This document shows, in pieces, positions 48,571 to 57,601 of a stretch of DNA of 64,000 nt. Under the pieces are notes generated by a model. It saw only the letters and a program-made list of their open reading frames with translations. It was not told the origin of the DNA and did not search any database. Both the position numbers and the translations under genes were made by a program. This stretch comes from Phycisphaera sp. (GTDB lineage: Bacteria; Planctomycetota; Phycisphaerae; Phycisphaerales; UBA1924): the NCBI GenBank assembly GCA_025916675.1, contig CP098402.1, forward strand, positions 615,205-679,204, given 5' to 3'. The number at the start of each line of letters is the position of its first letter. Position 1 is the first letter of the stretch.

Positions 48571-48603
48571 GCCACGGCTTGCCGAAGACGGGCAAGCCGT
48601 GGC
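48571..48603. repeat. 13-bp perfect inverted repeat
   Basis: GCCACGGCTTGCC and GGCAAGCCGTGGC, separated by 7 nt (GAAGACG). No T run follows on either strand, so it is more likely a repeat element than a terminator. Confidence 0.8.
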
Positions 48604-48684
48604 ACCCGGACGGGGAGGGAGAGCGGCCCATCTGGGTCCGGCCCATTGCCCATTGCCCGATGCCTATTGCCTTCTTCAAGAGGT

Positions 48685-48704
48685 CCGCGAGCTCACGCTC
48701 GCGG
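48685..48704 (-). repeat. REP-like GTGA hairpin
   Basis: Read on the minus strand: CGAG, stem CCGCGAGC, loop GTGA, stem GCTCGCGG. Followed on the plus strand by CTCGGACAGA, shared with the next copy. Confidence 0.85.
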
Positions 48705-48730
48705 CTCGGACAGAACCCCCCACGGAGTCG

Positions 48731-48751
48731 CCGCGTGCTCACGCAGCGCGG
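48731..48751 (-). repeat. REP-like GTGA hairpin
   Basis: Minus strand: CGAG, stem CCGCGCTGC, loop GTGA, stem GCACGCGG with one bulged base. The same CTCGGACAGA flank follows on the plus strand. A reverse ACTCCGTGGGGGG element lies between the two copies (48716-48728). Confidence 0.8.
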
Positions 48752-49022
48752 CTCGGACAGAGACCCCGCTTTCTCTCTCCATCTCTTCGTAACTTTATCT
48801 CATCCAAAAAACCTTGTTCGCAGGCCCGTTTCCCAATCCGGCCCGACCCTTGCGCACAGAAATATGAGAACAACATTGGTTGCGAACTGAAGCCGCTATG
48901 GCGGACCGACGATACACCCCTCAACCCCGGCGGGAATCGCTCGCACGAGACGGGCGTGCCGACCGGGCAAGGCACAGGGGACGGGCTCGATCGGTCGCGT
49001 CGCCAGAAGAAGGGGCATACCA

Positions 49023-49775
49023 ATGCCACGACTCCCTGATAAGGATCAGGAACTGCTCACCTGGGCCGCCCAGCACATCCCCGTGTGGGCCGGGCAGGGC
49101 ACGCCGCCGGACATCGGGATCACGGCCGATCAAGTGGCGGATGCGAGTGCGAAGCTGAGTGCCGCCCAAACCGCCCTGAGCGACGCGGACACGATCCGCC
49201 AGCAATCGACCACGAAGACCGCCGACAAGGACCTCAAGGTCGGCGACCTGCGCAGCACCCTGGGCGGCCTGGTCACCCAGATCGAGGGTTATGCCAAAGC
49301 CACGGGCGACCAGGGCGTGTACATCCGCGCCGAGGTGCCCGAGCCCAAGCCCAAGACGCCCCGCACCGAGGCGCCCATCCCCCAGAACCTGGGCCTGCGC
49401 AACACGACCAACGGCAACCTCGTGCTGACGTTCGAGGCCAACAAGGGCGCCGGCTCGGTCTTCGTCATCCAGCGCCGCACCAAGCCCGTGGGCGGCACCG
49501 TCGGCGAATTCCAGTACATGGACACGACCGCCGAGAAGACCTGGACCGACCCGAGCGTGCCCACCGGCCTCGAGTGGGTGAGCTACCAGGTGGCCACCAA
49601 GCTGACCAACGGCGTGCTCAGCGACTGGAGCACGGCCCGCACGTTCAACTTTGGCAGTGTGGGCGAGAGCCCCGTTGTGAGTGGGGGTGAGAGTGGGGGC
49701 GAGAGCCTGACCATCGAGGACGCCCAGGCCCTGAAGGACGCCCAGACCGCCAAGGGCGCCGACAAGGCTGGCTGA
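49023..49775 (+). CDS. Fn3-like domain protein
   Basis: A 250-residue protein. The first ~95 residues are helical (ADQVADASAKLSAAQTALSD; LGGLVTQIEGYAKATGD). A fibronectin-III-like module occupies about residues 105-205: PQNLGLRNTTNGNLVLTFEANKGAGSVFVIQRR...WTDPSVPTGLEWVSYQV..ARTFNFG. A low-complexity Gly/Ser/Glu segment and a charged tail finish it. No signal peptide is seen. A GAAGGGG ribosome site precedes the ATG. Function unknown; such proteins occur as lineage-specific genes in planctomycetes. It is followed by another repeat-rich stretch. Confidence 0.6.
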   Translation: MPRLPDKDQELLTWAAQHIPVWAGQGTPPDIGITADQVADASAKLSAAQTALSDADTIRQQSTTKTADKDLKVGDLRSTLGGLVTQIEGYAKATGDQGVYIRAEVPEPKPKTPRTEAPIPQNLGLRNTTNGNLVLTFEANKGAGSVFVIQRRTKPVGGTVGEFQYMDTTAEKTWTDPSVPTGLEWVSYQVATKLTNGVLSDWSTARTFNFGSVGESPVVSGGESGGESLTIEDAQALKDAQTAKGADKAG

Positions 49776-49824
49776 GGCCGCAGGGCGGCAGAGGCCGCGG
49801 AGCGGCAGATATCCAGAAATCCAG

Positions 49825-49895
49825 ATGGCCGGATGGCAGATGAAGAGGGGGCGTTCCCTCCGGATCTGCCATCTGGCCATCTGCCATCTGGCCAT
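49825..49895. repeat. Long imperfect hairpin of GGCAGATG/CATCTGCC units
   Basis: ATGGCCGGATGGCAGATG (49825-49842) pairs with CATCTGCCATCTGGCCAT (49878-49895) at 17 of 18 positions, with a 35-nt loop. Units of CATCTGGC recur on the right arm. It lies between the Fn3-like gene and mdh. Confidence 0.8.
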
Positions 49896-49968
49896 CTCGG
49901 CCCCGCGCGCTCCTATCCTCTCCGCCTTCCATTGATTCCCCCGCACCGCACTCAGACGGAGACCGAAC

Positions 49969-50952
49969 ATGACCAGCCCCACACCCAAGATGAACACCAG
50001 CCGCCCCAAGATCAGCATCATCGGGGCCGGCAACGTCGGTGCGACCTGTGCCCATTGGGCGGCGGCCAAGGAGCTGGGCGACATCGTCGTGCTCGATATT
50101 CCTGATAAGGTGGGCGTGGCCCAGGGCAAGATGCTCGACCTGGCCTGCTGCGGGCCCATCGAGCGCTTCGATAGCAACATCATCGGCACCAGCGACTACG
50201 CCGACATCGCGGGCAGCGACGTGGTGGTCGTCACCGCCGGCCTGCCGCGCAAGCCCGGCATGAGCCGCGACGACCTGATCGAGACCAACGTCAAGATCGT
50301 CAAGAGTGTCAGCGAGAACATCAAGAAGCACGCGCCCGACTCGATCGTCATCGTCGTGAGCAACCCGCTCGACGCGATGGTCTACACCGCGTGGAAGGCC
50401 ACCGGCTTCCCGGCCCACCGCATCATGGGCCAGGCCGGCGCCCTCGACGTGGCCCGCTTCCGTACGTTCATCGCGTGGGAGATCGGCTGCTCGGTCGAGG
50501 ACGTGCAGGCGTTGCTCTTAGGCGGCCACGGCGACGACATGGTGCCGCTGCCCCGCCTGACCAGCGTGCACGGCATCCCCGTCACGAGTTTGCTGGATGA
50601 GGCCACCATCACCTCGTGCGTCGAGCGGGCCAAGGCCGGCGGCGGCGAGGTCGTGAAGCTCATGGGCACCAGCGCGTACTACGCGCCCGCCAGCGGCACG
50701 ATCCAGATGGTCGAGGCGATCATCAAGGACAAGAAGCGCATCATCCCCAGCGCGGTCTTCTGCGATGGTGAGTTCGGCGGCTCGGCCAAGGGCTATTTCG
50801 TGGGCGTGCCGGCCATGCTGGGCAAGGGCGGCGTCGAGAAGGTCGTCGACTTCCAGTTCGAGGGCGGCGAGAAGGCCCTGTTCGAGGAGAGCGTCAGCCA
50901 CGTGCAGGACCTGGTGGGCATCGTGACCAAGATGTTTCCCGAATTGGCCTGA
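49969..50952 (+). CDS. mdh: Malate dehydrogenase
   Basis: A 327-residue NAD-dependent enzyme of the TCA cycle. It shows the Rossmann motif SIIGAGNVGAT, VVVTAGLPRKPGMSRDDL with the substrate-binding Arg residues (R-K-P-G-M-S-R, which marks MDH rather than LDH), SNPLDAMVY, and the catalytic LGGHGDDMVP with its His. The type III (LDH-like) MDH size fits. Start ATG 49969. It lies alone, with repeats upstream and a CpeT-FKBP gene downstream. Confidence 0.95.
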   Translation: MTSPTPKMNTSRPKISIIGAGNVGATCAHWAAAKELGDIVVLDIPDKVGVAQGKMLDLACCGPIERFDSNIIGTSDYADIAGSDVVVVTAGLPRKPGMSRDDLIETNVKIVKSVSENIKKHAPDSIVIVVSNPLDAMVYTAWKATGFPAHRIMGQAGALDVARFRTFIAWEIGCSVEDVQALLLGGHGDDMVPLPRLTSVHGIPVTSLLDEATITSCVERAKAGGGEVVKLMGTSAYYAPASGTIQMVEAIIKDKKRIIPSAVFCDGEFGGSAKGYFVGVPAMLGKGGVEKVVDFQFEGGEKALFEESVSHVQDLVGIVTKMFPELA

Positions 50953-51025
50953 CCCAGGGTTGCGGCTTCTCTTGGTGGGCGGCCCATAGAATGGTCATCC
51001 AGCCCTGCCCGAGGAGTTCGTACTG

Positions 51026-52108
51026 ATGGATCGACGTTTGTTTGTGACCGTAATCGCCCTGCTGGCGGCCGTGCTGGCCCCGGCGGGTGTTTCACGCGCC
51101 CAGGAAGTCAACACGCCGCCGATTGAGCCCAGCATCTTCGCCGACCCGTCGGCCGGCCAGATGGGCGACCCGGACATCGCCCGCCTCACCTCGATGCTCG
51201 AAGGGAGCTGGCGGACGGTTGACCCTGCCGGCGGCGAGGACGCAACCAAACTGTGGGCGCACATGGTTCCGTTCGAGACCGAGTTGCTCGGGCGGGCGAT
51301 GTACGTCGAGGTGCACCGCGACGGCACGCCCTGGGAGCCCGTGAAGCAGGCGATCTACCGGGTGTACCGATTCGGCGACACGCTGCGGCTGCGGACCTAC
51401 GAGTTCCGCGAGGCAGATCGGCCCGGCGTGCTGGCAAACCTCTGGCTGGCACCCAAGGACATGCCGGTGGACACGATCCGTCCCGACGAGCTGATCGCGA
51501 CGATGGACCTCGAGTTCGAGCGCGCGACGAATGGGTACGCGGGTGAAACACCGCACGCCTACCCCACGCGCGAGCATGGCTCGGTCGAGATGACAAGCAG
51601 CCTGCGCGTCCGGCCCGACCGATTGGTGTCCGAGGACACGTTCTACGGGCTCGACGGCGCGGCGCTCGAATCAGCTGGCGGCGAACTGACGTGGGAACGC
51701 ACGCAGTTTCCGGCGACGGTCCAGACGGACGAAGACGGCCTAGTCATCATCACGCTGGAAGAGGGCGTGACCGATGGCCCGCCCACCGACGAGGGCGACA
51801 TCGTCTTCCTCAACTTCGAGGTCTGGCGCACCGACGGCACGCTCTTCGACTCAACATGGGAGGACGGCCTAACGATGCGGACCATGTACCCGCTGCGCGT
51901 CGTCGGCGGCTTCAAGAACGGCATCGAACCGCTGGTCGAGGGCCTGCGTCGCAAGCTCATCATCCCGCCCAAGCTCGGCTTCGGCAACGTCGAGATGCAG
52001 AACCTGCCGCCCAACTCGACGCTGGTCTTCCACATCCACGTCGTCAAGGTCGAGCAGTCCGACCCCATCAGCCAGGAAGAACGCACCAAGCGGCAGGAGC
52101 AGCCCTGA
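51026..52108 (+). CDS. Exported CpeT-like/FKBP-type peptidyl-prolyl isomerase fusion
   Basis: A 360-residue protein with a signal peptide ([26 protein letters not shown]). Residues ~48-220 fit the CpcT/CpeT family: [41 protein letters not shown], and [10 protein letters not shown]. Residues ~235-345 are an FKBP domain: [37 protein letters not shown], and [16 protein letters not shown]. CpeT proteins attach bilins to phycobiliproteins in cyanobacteria, but homologues of unknown role occur in many non-phototrophs. A fusion to FKBP hints at an envelope-folding role. Start chosen by signal peptide. Confidence 0.8.
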   Translation: MDRRLFVTVIALLAAVLAPAGVSRAQEVNTPPIEPSIFADPSAGQMGDPDIARLTSMLEGSWRTVDPAGGEDATKLWAHMVPFETELLGRAMYVEVHRDGTPWEPVKQAIYRVYRFGDTLRLRTYEFREADRPGVLANLWLAPKDMPVDTIRPDELIATMDLEFERATNGYAGETPHAYPTREHGSVEMTSSLRVRPDRLVSEDTFYGLDGAALESAGGELTWERTQFPATVQTDEDGLVIITLEEGVTDGPPTDEGDIVFLNFEVWRTDGTLFDSTWEDGLTMRTMYPLRVVGGFKNGIEPLVEGLRRKLIIPPKLGFGNVEMQNLPPNSTLVFHIHVVKVEQSDPISQEERTKRQEQP

Positions 52109-52133
52109 TCGCGCGGTCCGCGCGGTGAGCCTT

Positions 52134-53075
52134 ATGGCAGAGCGTGACTACTACGAGGTGCTCGGTGTCAAGCGGTCGGCCTCGCAAGAGGAGATCCGCG
52201 CCGCCTACCGCAAGCTCGCGCGAGAGTTCCACCCGGACGTGAACAAGTCGCCCGATGCGCAAGAGAAGTTCGCCGAGGTGCAATCGGCCTACGACGTGCT
52301 GGGTGAGCCCGACAAGCGGGCGCAATACGACCGATTCGGCCGGGCCGGCGCGGCGCAGGCCGCCGGTGCCGGTGGGGGCGGGCACTACTCCTGGTCAAGC
52401 GTCGGTGGCCGGGGCGGCGGCGGGGCCGACTTCGATCTTGATGACATGGGCTCGGTCTTCGAGTCGCTCTTCGGTGGCGGCGGGGCAGGTTCTCGAAGCG
52501 GCCGCACGCAGCGGGGCCGGGCCAGAGAACGTGCCAGACCAACGGCCCAGGCCGAACTCGATATCTCGTTCGTGACGATGGCGCGCGGTGGCACCGAGCG
52601 TGTGCCGGTGCGGCGGTCGGGCAAGGCAACGACCATCGAGGTCTCGATCCCCAAGGCGATCGCCGACGGCACGAAGCTGCGGGTCGCTGGGGGTGGCGGC
52701 GAGCCCGATCTCATCCTGACCATCCGCGTGGGCAAGCACCCGCTCTACCGCCGCGAGGGCGTGCTCGACCTGGAGCTCGACCTGCCGCTGACATACGCCG
52801 AAGCAGCGCTGGGCAAGGAAGTGGGCGTGCCCACGCTGGAGGGTGAAGTCTTCATCACGGTGCCGGCGGGAACACGCAGCGGCAAGCGCCTGCGCTTGCG
52901 TGGCCGGGGGCTGACCGACCCCAAGGGCACCAGCGGCGACCTGTTCGCCGTCGTCCAAATCGTGCCGCCGCCTGGGGATGCCTTGAGCGACGACGATCGT
53001 GCAGCCCTGGAGCGGATGAGCGGCATCGGTCCCAGCCCGAGAACGTCGCCGCCATGGCCAGCAAGCAACGGTTAG
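52134..53075 (+). CDS. DnaJ-class co-chaperone, CbpA-like
   Basis: A 313-residue Hsp40. The J domain (about residues 4-70) holds [25 protein letters not shown] and the essential HPD (FHPDVNKS). A Gly-rich linker ([12 protein letters not shown]) and a beta-rich C-terminal client-binding region follow ([43 protein letters not shown]). The zinc-finger (CxxCxGxG) of true DnaJ is missing, which makes this a CbpA-type protein. ATG 52134 is used; GTG 52125 is also possible. It follows the CpeT-FKBP gene by 25 bp and may be in its operon. Confidence 0.9.
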   Translation: MAERDYYEVLGVKRSASQEEIRAAYRKLAREFHPDVNKSPDAQEKFAEVQSAYDVLGEPDKRAQYDRFGRAGAAQAAGAGGGGHYSWSSVGGRGGGGADFDLDDMGSVFESLFGGGGAGSRSGRTQRGRARERARPTAQAELDISFVTMARGGTERVPVRRSGKATTIEVSIPKAIADGTKLRVAGGGGEPDLILTIRVGKHPLYRREGVLDLELDLPLTYAEAALGKEVGVPTLEGEVFITVPAGTRSGKRLRLRGRGLTDPKGTSGDLFAVVQIVPPPGDALSDDDRAALERMSGIGPSPRTSPPWPASNG

Positions 53076-53237
53076 ACGACCGCCGGCGTGCGCAATCTTG
53101 CGGTGCTCGTGGCCGCTGGAGCGTCCCGGGGGATCGGAACCGATAAACTGTACGAACCGTTGCCGAGTGAGCGACGCAACGGGCCCTGACGTGCTCCGAA
53201 CGCACGACACCGGGGCTATCGAAGGGGAACGCCGACC

Positions 53238-54851
53238 GTGCTGAAGCAACAGCACCAATACCTGCTGGTCATGCTGGCACTGGCCGACGGCCTGGTGGTG
53301 CTGTCCGCCGCGTTCCTGGCGTGGATCCTGCGCAAGATCCTGGTGGTCCCCATCTCCGATGGCAGCCCGGATGGTGCCCGAACCTTTGGTGAGGTCATGG
53401 TGCGGCCGCTGGACGACTACGGGCTCGTGGGGGGCTACACGTTCTGGCCGCCGGCCTCGGAGTGGGAGAGCTACTTCAAGCAGCCGCTACTGCTGGCGGC
53501 GTTGCTCTGCTGCATGGTGTCGTTCTATGCCTTCAAGCTGTACCGCCCCCGTCGAGATCGCTCGCTGGCGGGCGAGCTCGCGCAGGTTGTCAAGGCCAGC
53601 ACGGTCGCGGTCATGGCGATGGTCGTCGTGCTCTGGGGTGTGGGTTCGAGCCAGCTCGCCGGCGGCAACATCCCCAGCCGGCCGTTCCAGATCTTCGGCT
53701 TCAGCCTCGACGCCAACCGCACCCAGATGGTCCTCTTCGGCATCCTGCTGCTGGGCATGATGTCGGCCCACCGGACTGCCTTCAGGATGTTCTTGCGTTG
53801 GTTGCGCCGCCGGGGGTACAACCTCCGCCACGTCGCCATCATCGGCGTGGGGCGTACCGGGCGCATTGCCGCCCAGACGCTCGATCGCAATAGCTGGACG
53901 GGCCTTCGCGTGTCGCACTTTATCAGCCACAAGCACGAGAACCGGCTGGCCGAGTGCATGGGCCGCCCCGTGTTCGGCGGGTTGCGCGACCTCGAGCAGA
54001 CCATGACGCGGTGCAAGGTCGACGCGGTGTACCTCGCGTTGCCCAGCCGGGAGGCACCGTCGACCGGCCGCATCCTGCGGCGGCTCGAGCGGTTCTCCGT
54101 CGATGTCCGCATCGTTCCAGACATCAACCCCCGGCACGTGCAGCAGTCGATGATGGTCCACGAACTCGACGGCATGCCCGTGCTCAGCTATCGCGAGTCG
54201 CCAGCCAACGGCGTGGGCGGGGCGTGCAAGCGGGCGGTCGACCTGGCTGGCGCGGCCGCCGCGTTCGTGCTGCTCAGCCCGGTAATCGTGCTGTGCGCCC
54301 TGGCCGTGGCGCTGAGCGGGCCGGGGCCGGTGATCTTCCGCCAGCGGCGCGTCGGGCTCGGGGGCGAGATCTTCTGGATGTACAAGTTCCGCACCATGCG
54401 GCACGCCGCCGAGGAGGCCGCGGAACTGGAGCTCACCGCCGAGCGCGTCGACGATGACGATGCCGTGGTTGGCGACGGTGAGGCCGGCTGGACACGCCGC
54501 GACGACCCGCGCATCACGCCCACCGGCCGCTTCCTGCGCCGTACGAGCCTGGACGAGCTGCCGCAATTGCTCAACGTCTTGCGTGGCGAGATGAGCCTCG
54601 TCGGCCCGCGCCCCGAGCGTCCCGAGCTCATCGAGCGCTTCCGGGAAGACTGGCGCGGCTACATGCTCCGCCAGCACGTCAAGGCCGGCATGACCGGCTG
54701 GGCCCAGGTCAACGGCCTGCGCGGTGATACGAGCCTGCGCCGCCGTCTGCGGTACGACCTGTACTACGTCCGCCACTGGTCGCTGCTGTTCGATCTGCGG
54801 ATCCTGGCGATGACGCCGGTGCGCGGGTTCGTGCATCGCAATGCGCATTAG
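53238..54851 (+). CDS. Undecaprenyl-phosphate sugar phosphotransferase (WcaJ/EpsE-like)
   Basis: A 537-residue membrane enzyme that starts exopolysaccharide repeat units by moving a hexose-1-phosphate to undecaprenyl phosphate. It has about four to five N-terminal transmembrane helices, a central CoA-binding-like Rossmann domain (NLRHVAIIGVGRTGRIAAQTL), one further membrane segment, and a catalytic Bac_transf domain: KRAVDLAGAAAAF, FRQRRVGLGGEIFWMYKFRTM, RTSLDELPQLLNVLRGEMSLVGPRPERPEL and VKAGMTGWAQVNGLRG. The start codon is GTG at 53238 with GAAGGGGA. No sugar-transfer partner genes are nearby. uppS (25 kb away) makes the lipid carrier. Confidence 0.92.
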   Translation: MLKQQHQYLLVMLALADGLVVLSAAFLAWILRKILVVPISDGSPDGARTFGEVMVRPLDDYGLVGGYTFWPPASEWESYFKQPLLLAALLCCMVSFYAFKLYRPRRDRSLAGELAQVVKASTVAVMAMVVVLWGVGSSQLAGGNIPSRPFQIFGFSLDANRTQMVLFGILLLGMMSAHRTAFRMFLRWLRRRGYNLRHVAIIGVGRTGRIAAQTLDRNSWTGLRVSHFISHKHENRLAECMGRPVFGGLRDLEQTMTRCKVDAVYLALPSREAPSTGRILRRLERFSVDVRIVPDINPRHVQQSMMVHELDGMPVLSYRESPANGVGGACKRAVDLAGAAAAFVLLSPVIVLCALAVALSGPGPVIFRQRRVGLGGEIFWMYKFRTMRHAAEEAAELELTAERVDDDDAVVGDGEAGWTRRDDPRITPTGRFLRRTSLDELPQLLNVLRGEMSLVGPRPERPELIERFREDWRGYMLRQHVKAGMTGWAQVNGLRGDTSLRRRLRYDLYYVRHWSLLFDLRILAMTPVRGFVHRNAH

Positions 54852-54988
54852 GCATTGTTCGTACGGCGCTAAGACTCTATATGCAAAGCGCAGCATGTAC
54901 CCGTGTGCTGTGGCGGGCTGCTAGCTTCAGAACGAGAAGCCCACGTGCTGTTCGTGGTACTCGCGCGTTGTTCGAAGAGGAGAGTCTC

Positions 54989-56716
54989 ATGCTGACCCGC
55001 TTGCTTGCTGTTGCCGGCCTTGCCGTCGCCACCGTTGCCGCGCCCACCGTAGCACAGAGTGTCGAATTGGAGTTCGTCGGTCGCTACGAGAGCGGGGCGT
55101 TCGACGAGGGTGCCGCCGAGATCGTCGCGTTCGACACTCGCAGCGGGCTGGCGTTCGTTTCCAACGCTCTGGCCAACACGGTCGATGCTCTGGACATCTC
55201 TGACCCGAACAGCCCTACGCTGGCCTTCACCATCGATCTGGCTCCGTATGGCGCGGGTGTGAATTCTGTGGCGGTGTCGAATGGGCTGGTGGCCGTCGCC
55301 GTCGAGGCCGACCCTAAGCAGGACCCTGGCCACGTCGCGTTCTTCGACACGGACGGTACCTTTAAGGCCGCCGTAGAGGTCGGGGCGCTTCCCGACATGG
55401 TGACCTTTACGCCCAACGGCCGCTACGCCCTTGTGGCCAACGAGGGTGAGCCCAATGACGACTACACCGTCGATCCTGAGGGCAGCGTCAGCGTCATCCG
55501 CATCCGCCCGGGCCGCGAGATCCGCCAATCCGACGTGCGCACGGCCGGCTTTGGCCGCATCCGCGACCGTCATCTGGACGACAGCGTCCGCATCTTCGGC
55601 CCCGGCGCGTCGATCGCTCAGGATCTGGAGCCCGAGTACATCGCGGTCGACCCAAATGGACGGACCGCGTACGTCGTATGCCAGGAAAACAACGCGATCG
55701 TCACAATCGACGTGCGCTCCGCCCGTGTCACCGATATCTGGGGCCTCGGCACGAAGAACCATGCGATGGCAGCCAACGCTATGGACGCGAGCAATCGCGA
55801 CGACGCGATCAACATCGCCACGTGGCCCGTGCATGGATACTACTTGCCTGACACGATCGCCACGTATACCGCCGGCCGCCGTACCTTCATCGTGACCGCC
55901 AACGAGGGTGACGCCCGCGACTACGACGGTTTTAGCGAGGAGGCCCGGGTGGGCGACCTCGACCTCGACCCCGACGTTTTCCCCGACGCGACCACGCTGC
56001 AACTGGACGAGAACCTGGGCCGCCTGAAGATCACGACCACCGCCGGTGACACCGACGGCGACGGCGATTTTGATCGCCTCTTCAGCTATGGCGGTCGCGG
56101 GTTCAGCATCTTCGATACCACCGGCAGGCAGGTGTTCGACTCGGCCGACGACCTCGAACGTATCACCGCGATGCTCATCCCCGACAACTTCAACAGCACC
56201 AACGACGAGAATGACTCATTCGACAACCGGAGCGACGACAAGGGCCCCGAGCCCGAAGCGCTCGCGTTAGGCACGATCAGTGGCAACACCTACGCCTTCG
56301 TCGGGGCAGAGCGCGTGGGCGGCATCTTCGTCTACGACATCACCGACCCGCGCTCGCCGGTGTTCGAGAGCTATACCAACAGCCGTGACTTCTCGGGCGA
56401 TCCCGAGCTTGGCACGGCCGGCGACTTGGCCCCCGAAGGCATCGTGTTCGTCTCGGCGGCGGACAGCCCCACGGGCGAGGCTCTGTTACTTGTGGCCCAT
56501 GAGGTCTCGGGCACGATGGCCGTCTATCGCGTTACCGGTGGCGGCTGCTCGGTCTTCGGCGACGTAACGGGCGACTGCGTGGTCGATGCTCATGATCTCA
56601 TTGCAGTGATCCACGCTCTTGGCCGCTGCGACGGATGTCCGGAGGACCTGAATGGCGATGGGCGGGTCGATATCATCGACGTGCTGCTGGTGTTCCGGGC
56701 AATCCGTGATAGGTAG
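54989..56716 (+). CDS. Exported choice-of-anchor I-type protein with dockerin-like tail
   Basis: A 575-residue secreted protein with signal peptide (LLAVAGLAVATVAAPTVAQ). The body is a beta-propeller-like repeat domain, as in choice-of-anchor I/YncE-type proteins: AAEIVAFDTRSGLAFVSNALANTVDALDIS, LPDMVTFTPNGRYALVANEGEPNDDY, and ITANEGDARDYDGF-like and DPRSPVFE. Ends with two Ca-binding dockerin-type repeats (GDVTGDCVVDAHDLI; EDLNGDGRVDIIDVL). Similar terminal repeats occur in the hydrolase at 12896. The ATG follows GAAGAGGAG. Surface or extracellular role likely; enzymatic function unknown. Confidence 0.8.
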   Translation: MLTRLLAVAGLAVATVAAPTVAQSVELEFVGRYESGAFDEGAAEIVAFDTRSGLAFVSNALANTVDALDISDPNSPTLAFTIDLAPYGAGVNSVAVSNGLVAVAVEADPKQDPGHVAFFDTDGTFKAAVEVGALPDMVTFTPNGRYALVANEGEPNDDYTVDPEGSVSVIRIRPGREIRQSDVRTAGFGRIRDRHLDDSVRIFGPGASIAQDLEPEYIAVDPNGRTAYVVCQENNAIVTIDVRSARVTDIWGLGTKNHAMAANAMDASNRDDAINIATWPVHGYYLPDTIATYTAGRRTFIVTANEGDARDYDGFSEEARVGDLDLDPDVFPDATTLQLDENLGRLKITTTAGDTDGDGDFDRLFSYGGRGFSIFDTTGRQVFDSADDLERITAMLIPDNFNSTNDENDSFDNRSDDKGPEPEALALGTISGNTYAFVGAERVGGIFVYDITDPRSPVFESYTNSRDFSGDPELGTAGDLAPEGIVFVSAADSPTGEALLLVAHEVSGTMAVYRVTGGGCSVFGDVTGDCVVDAHDLIAVIHALGRCDGCPEDLNGDGRVDIIDVLLVFRAIRDR

Positions 56717-56855
56717 TGCTTCCGATCAGCGGTGATCAGGGCTGCCGGCCTCGGTTCACTGCGGGGCCTACCATCTCGACCCGCCTGTGGGACCGGCTCT
56801 CTGGCCGCGTTCCCCGACCAGCAGGCCATACACAACCTGATCAAAGGAGCATCCA

Positions 56856-57524
56856 GTGGTCCGGATCCGCATGCAGCGCCTGGGGCGCACCCACCGTCCG
56901 TTCTATCGCATCGCCGCCGCCGAGAAGCGGGTCAAGCGTGATGGCAAGGTCCTCGAGAACCTGGGGTGGTACAACCCCATCGAGAAGGACCCCGAGAAGC
57001 AGCTCATGCTGCACGAAGAGCGGATCCAGTACTGGCTCAGCGTCGGTGCCCAGCCCAGCGACACCATGATGGACATCCTGGGCAACCGGGAGCTGCTGAC
57101 CCCCAAGCTCAAGGACGCCTGGCTGGCCAAGCGCGAGGCCGACCGCAACCGCGTGGGCTGCAAGGTGGGCCTGGCCACCGCCGAGAAGGCCCAGACCGAG
57201 ATCGGCGAGCTGTCGAGCTCCGACGACGCCGAGGGCGTTGATCTGGCGGGCTACGCCTCGAGCATCAGCGAGGCCGTGAACGAGGCCCGGGCCGCGGTGT
57301 CCGCCGCCGACCCCAAGGCCGCCGACGCCGCCAAGGCCAAGGCCGAGGGTGCCCTGAGCGAGGCCAAGGGCGCGGTCGACAAGGCCACCAACGAGAAGAA
57401 GGCCGCCGCGGAGGCGGAAGCGGCCGCCGAGGCCAAGAAGAAGGCCGAGGAAGAGGCCGCGGCCGCTGCTGAGGCTCCGGCCGAAGAGGTCGCTGCAGAG
57501 GAAGAGAAGCCCGCCGAGGGTTGA
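56856..57524 (+). CDS. rpsP: 30S ribosomal protein S16 with long Ala/Glu/Lys-rich extension
   Basis: A 222-residue S16. The first ~85 residues are the normal protein: VRIRMQRLGRTHRPFYRIAAAEKRVKRDGKVLENLGWYNP. Another ~135 residues follow, rich in Ala, Glu and Lys (AEAEAAAEAKKKAEEEAAAAAEAP) and probably coiled-coil or disordered. The usual length is 80-120. The start is GTG at 56856, with AAAGGAG. It is the first gene of the rpsP-trmD-rplS group. A REP-like inverted pair separates it from trmD. Confidence 0.95.
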   Translation: MVRIRMQRLGRTHRPFYRIAAAEKRVKRDGKVLENLGWYNPIEKDPEKQLMLHEERIQYWLSVGAQPSDTMMDILGNRELLTPKLKDAWLAKREADRNRVGCKVGLATAEKAQTEIGELSSSDDAEGVDLAGYASSISEAVNEARAAVSAADPKAADAAKAKAEGALSEAKGAVDKATNEKKAAAEAEAAAEAKKKAEEEAAAAAEAPAEEVAAEEEKPAEG

Positions 57525-57550
57525 TCGGCTCACCTTGAGTTCCGATCTGA

Positions 57551-57580
57551 CGAGCCCACGTCGTGAGACGTGGGTTTTTT
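57551..57580 (+). terminator. REP-like GTGA hairpin followed by T tract, after rpsP
   Basis: CGAG, then CCCACGTC, loop GTGA, GACGTGGG, then TTTTTT. A proper intrinsic terminator as well as a REP-like copy. It lies 27 bp after the rpsP stop and before trmD, so it may limit read-through into trmD. Confidence 0.75.
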
Positions 57581-57601
57581 GCGGGTCCATTGCAGAGGTG
57601 A

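Larger units (their letters stand above)
48503..49022. other. Palindrome-rich intergenic region
   Basis: About 520 bp with no convincing gene. It holds a perfect 13-bp hairpin at 48571-48603, TGCCCATT-type tracts at 48638-48672, and two REP-like hairpins at 48685 and 48731 with an ACTCCGTGGGGGG element between them in reverse orientation. The final 130 bp are the leader of the Fn3-like gene. Confidence 0.6.

Noticed and set aside
53487-54896. 469-residue minus-strand frame
   Set aside because: Antisense to the sugar phosphotransferase, whose motifs are unambiguous.
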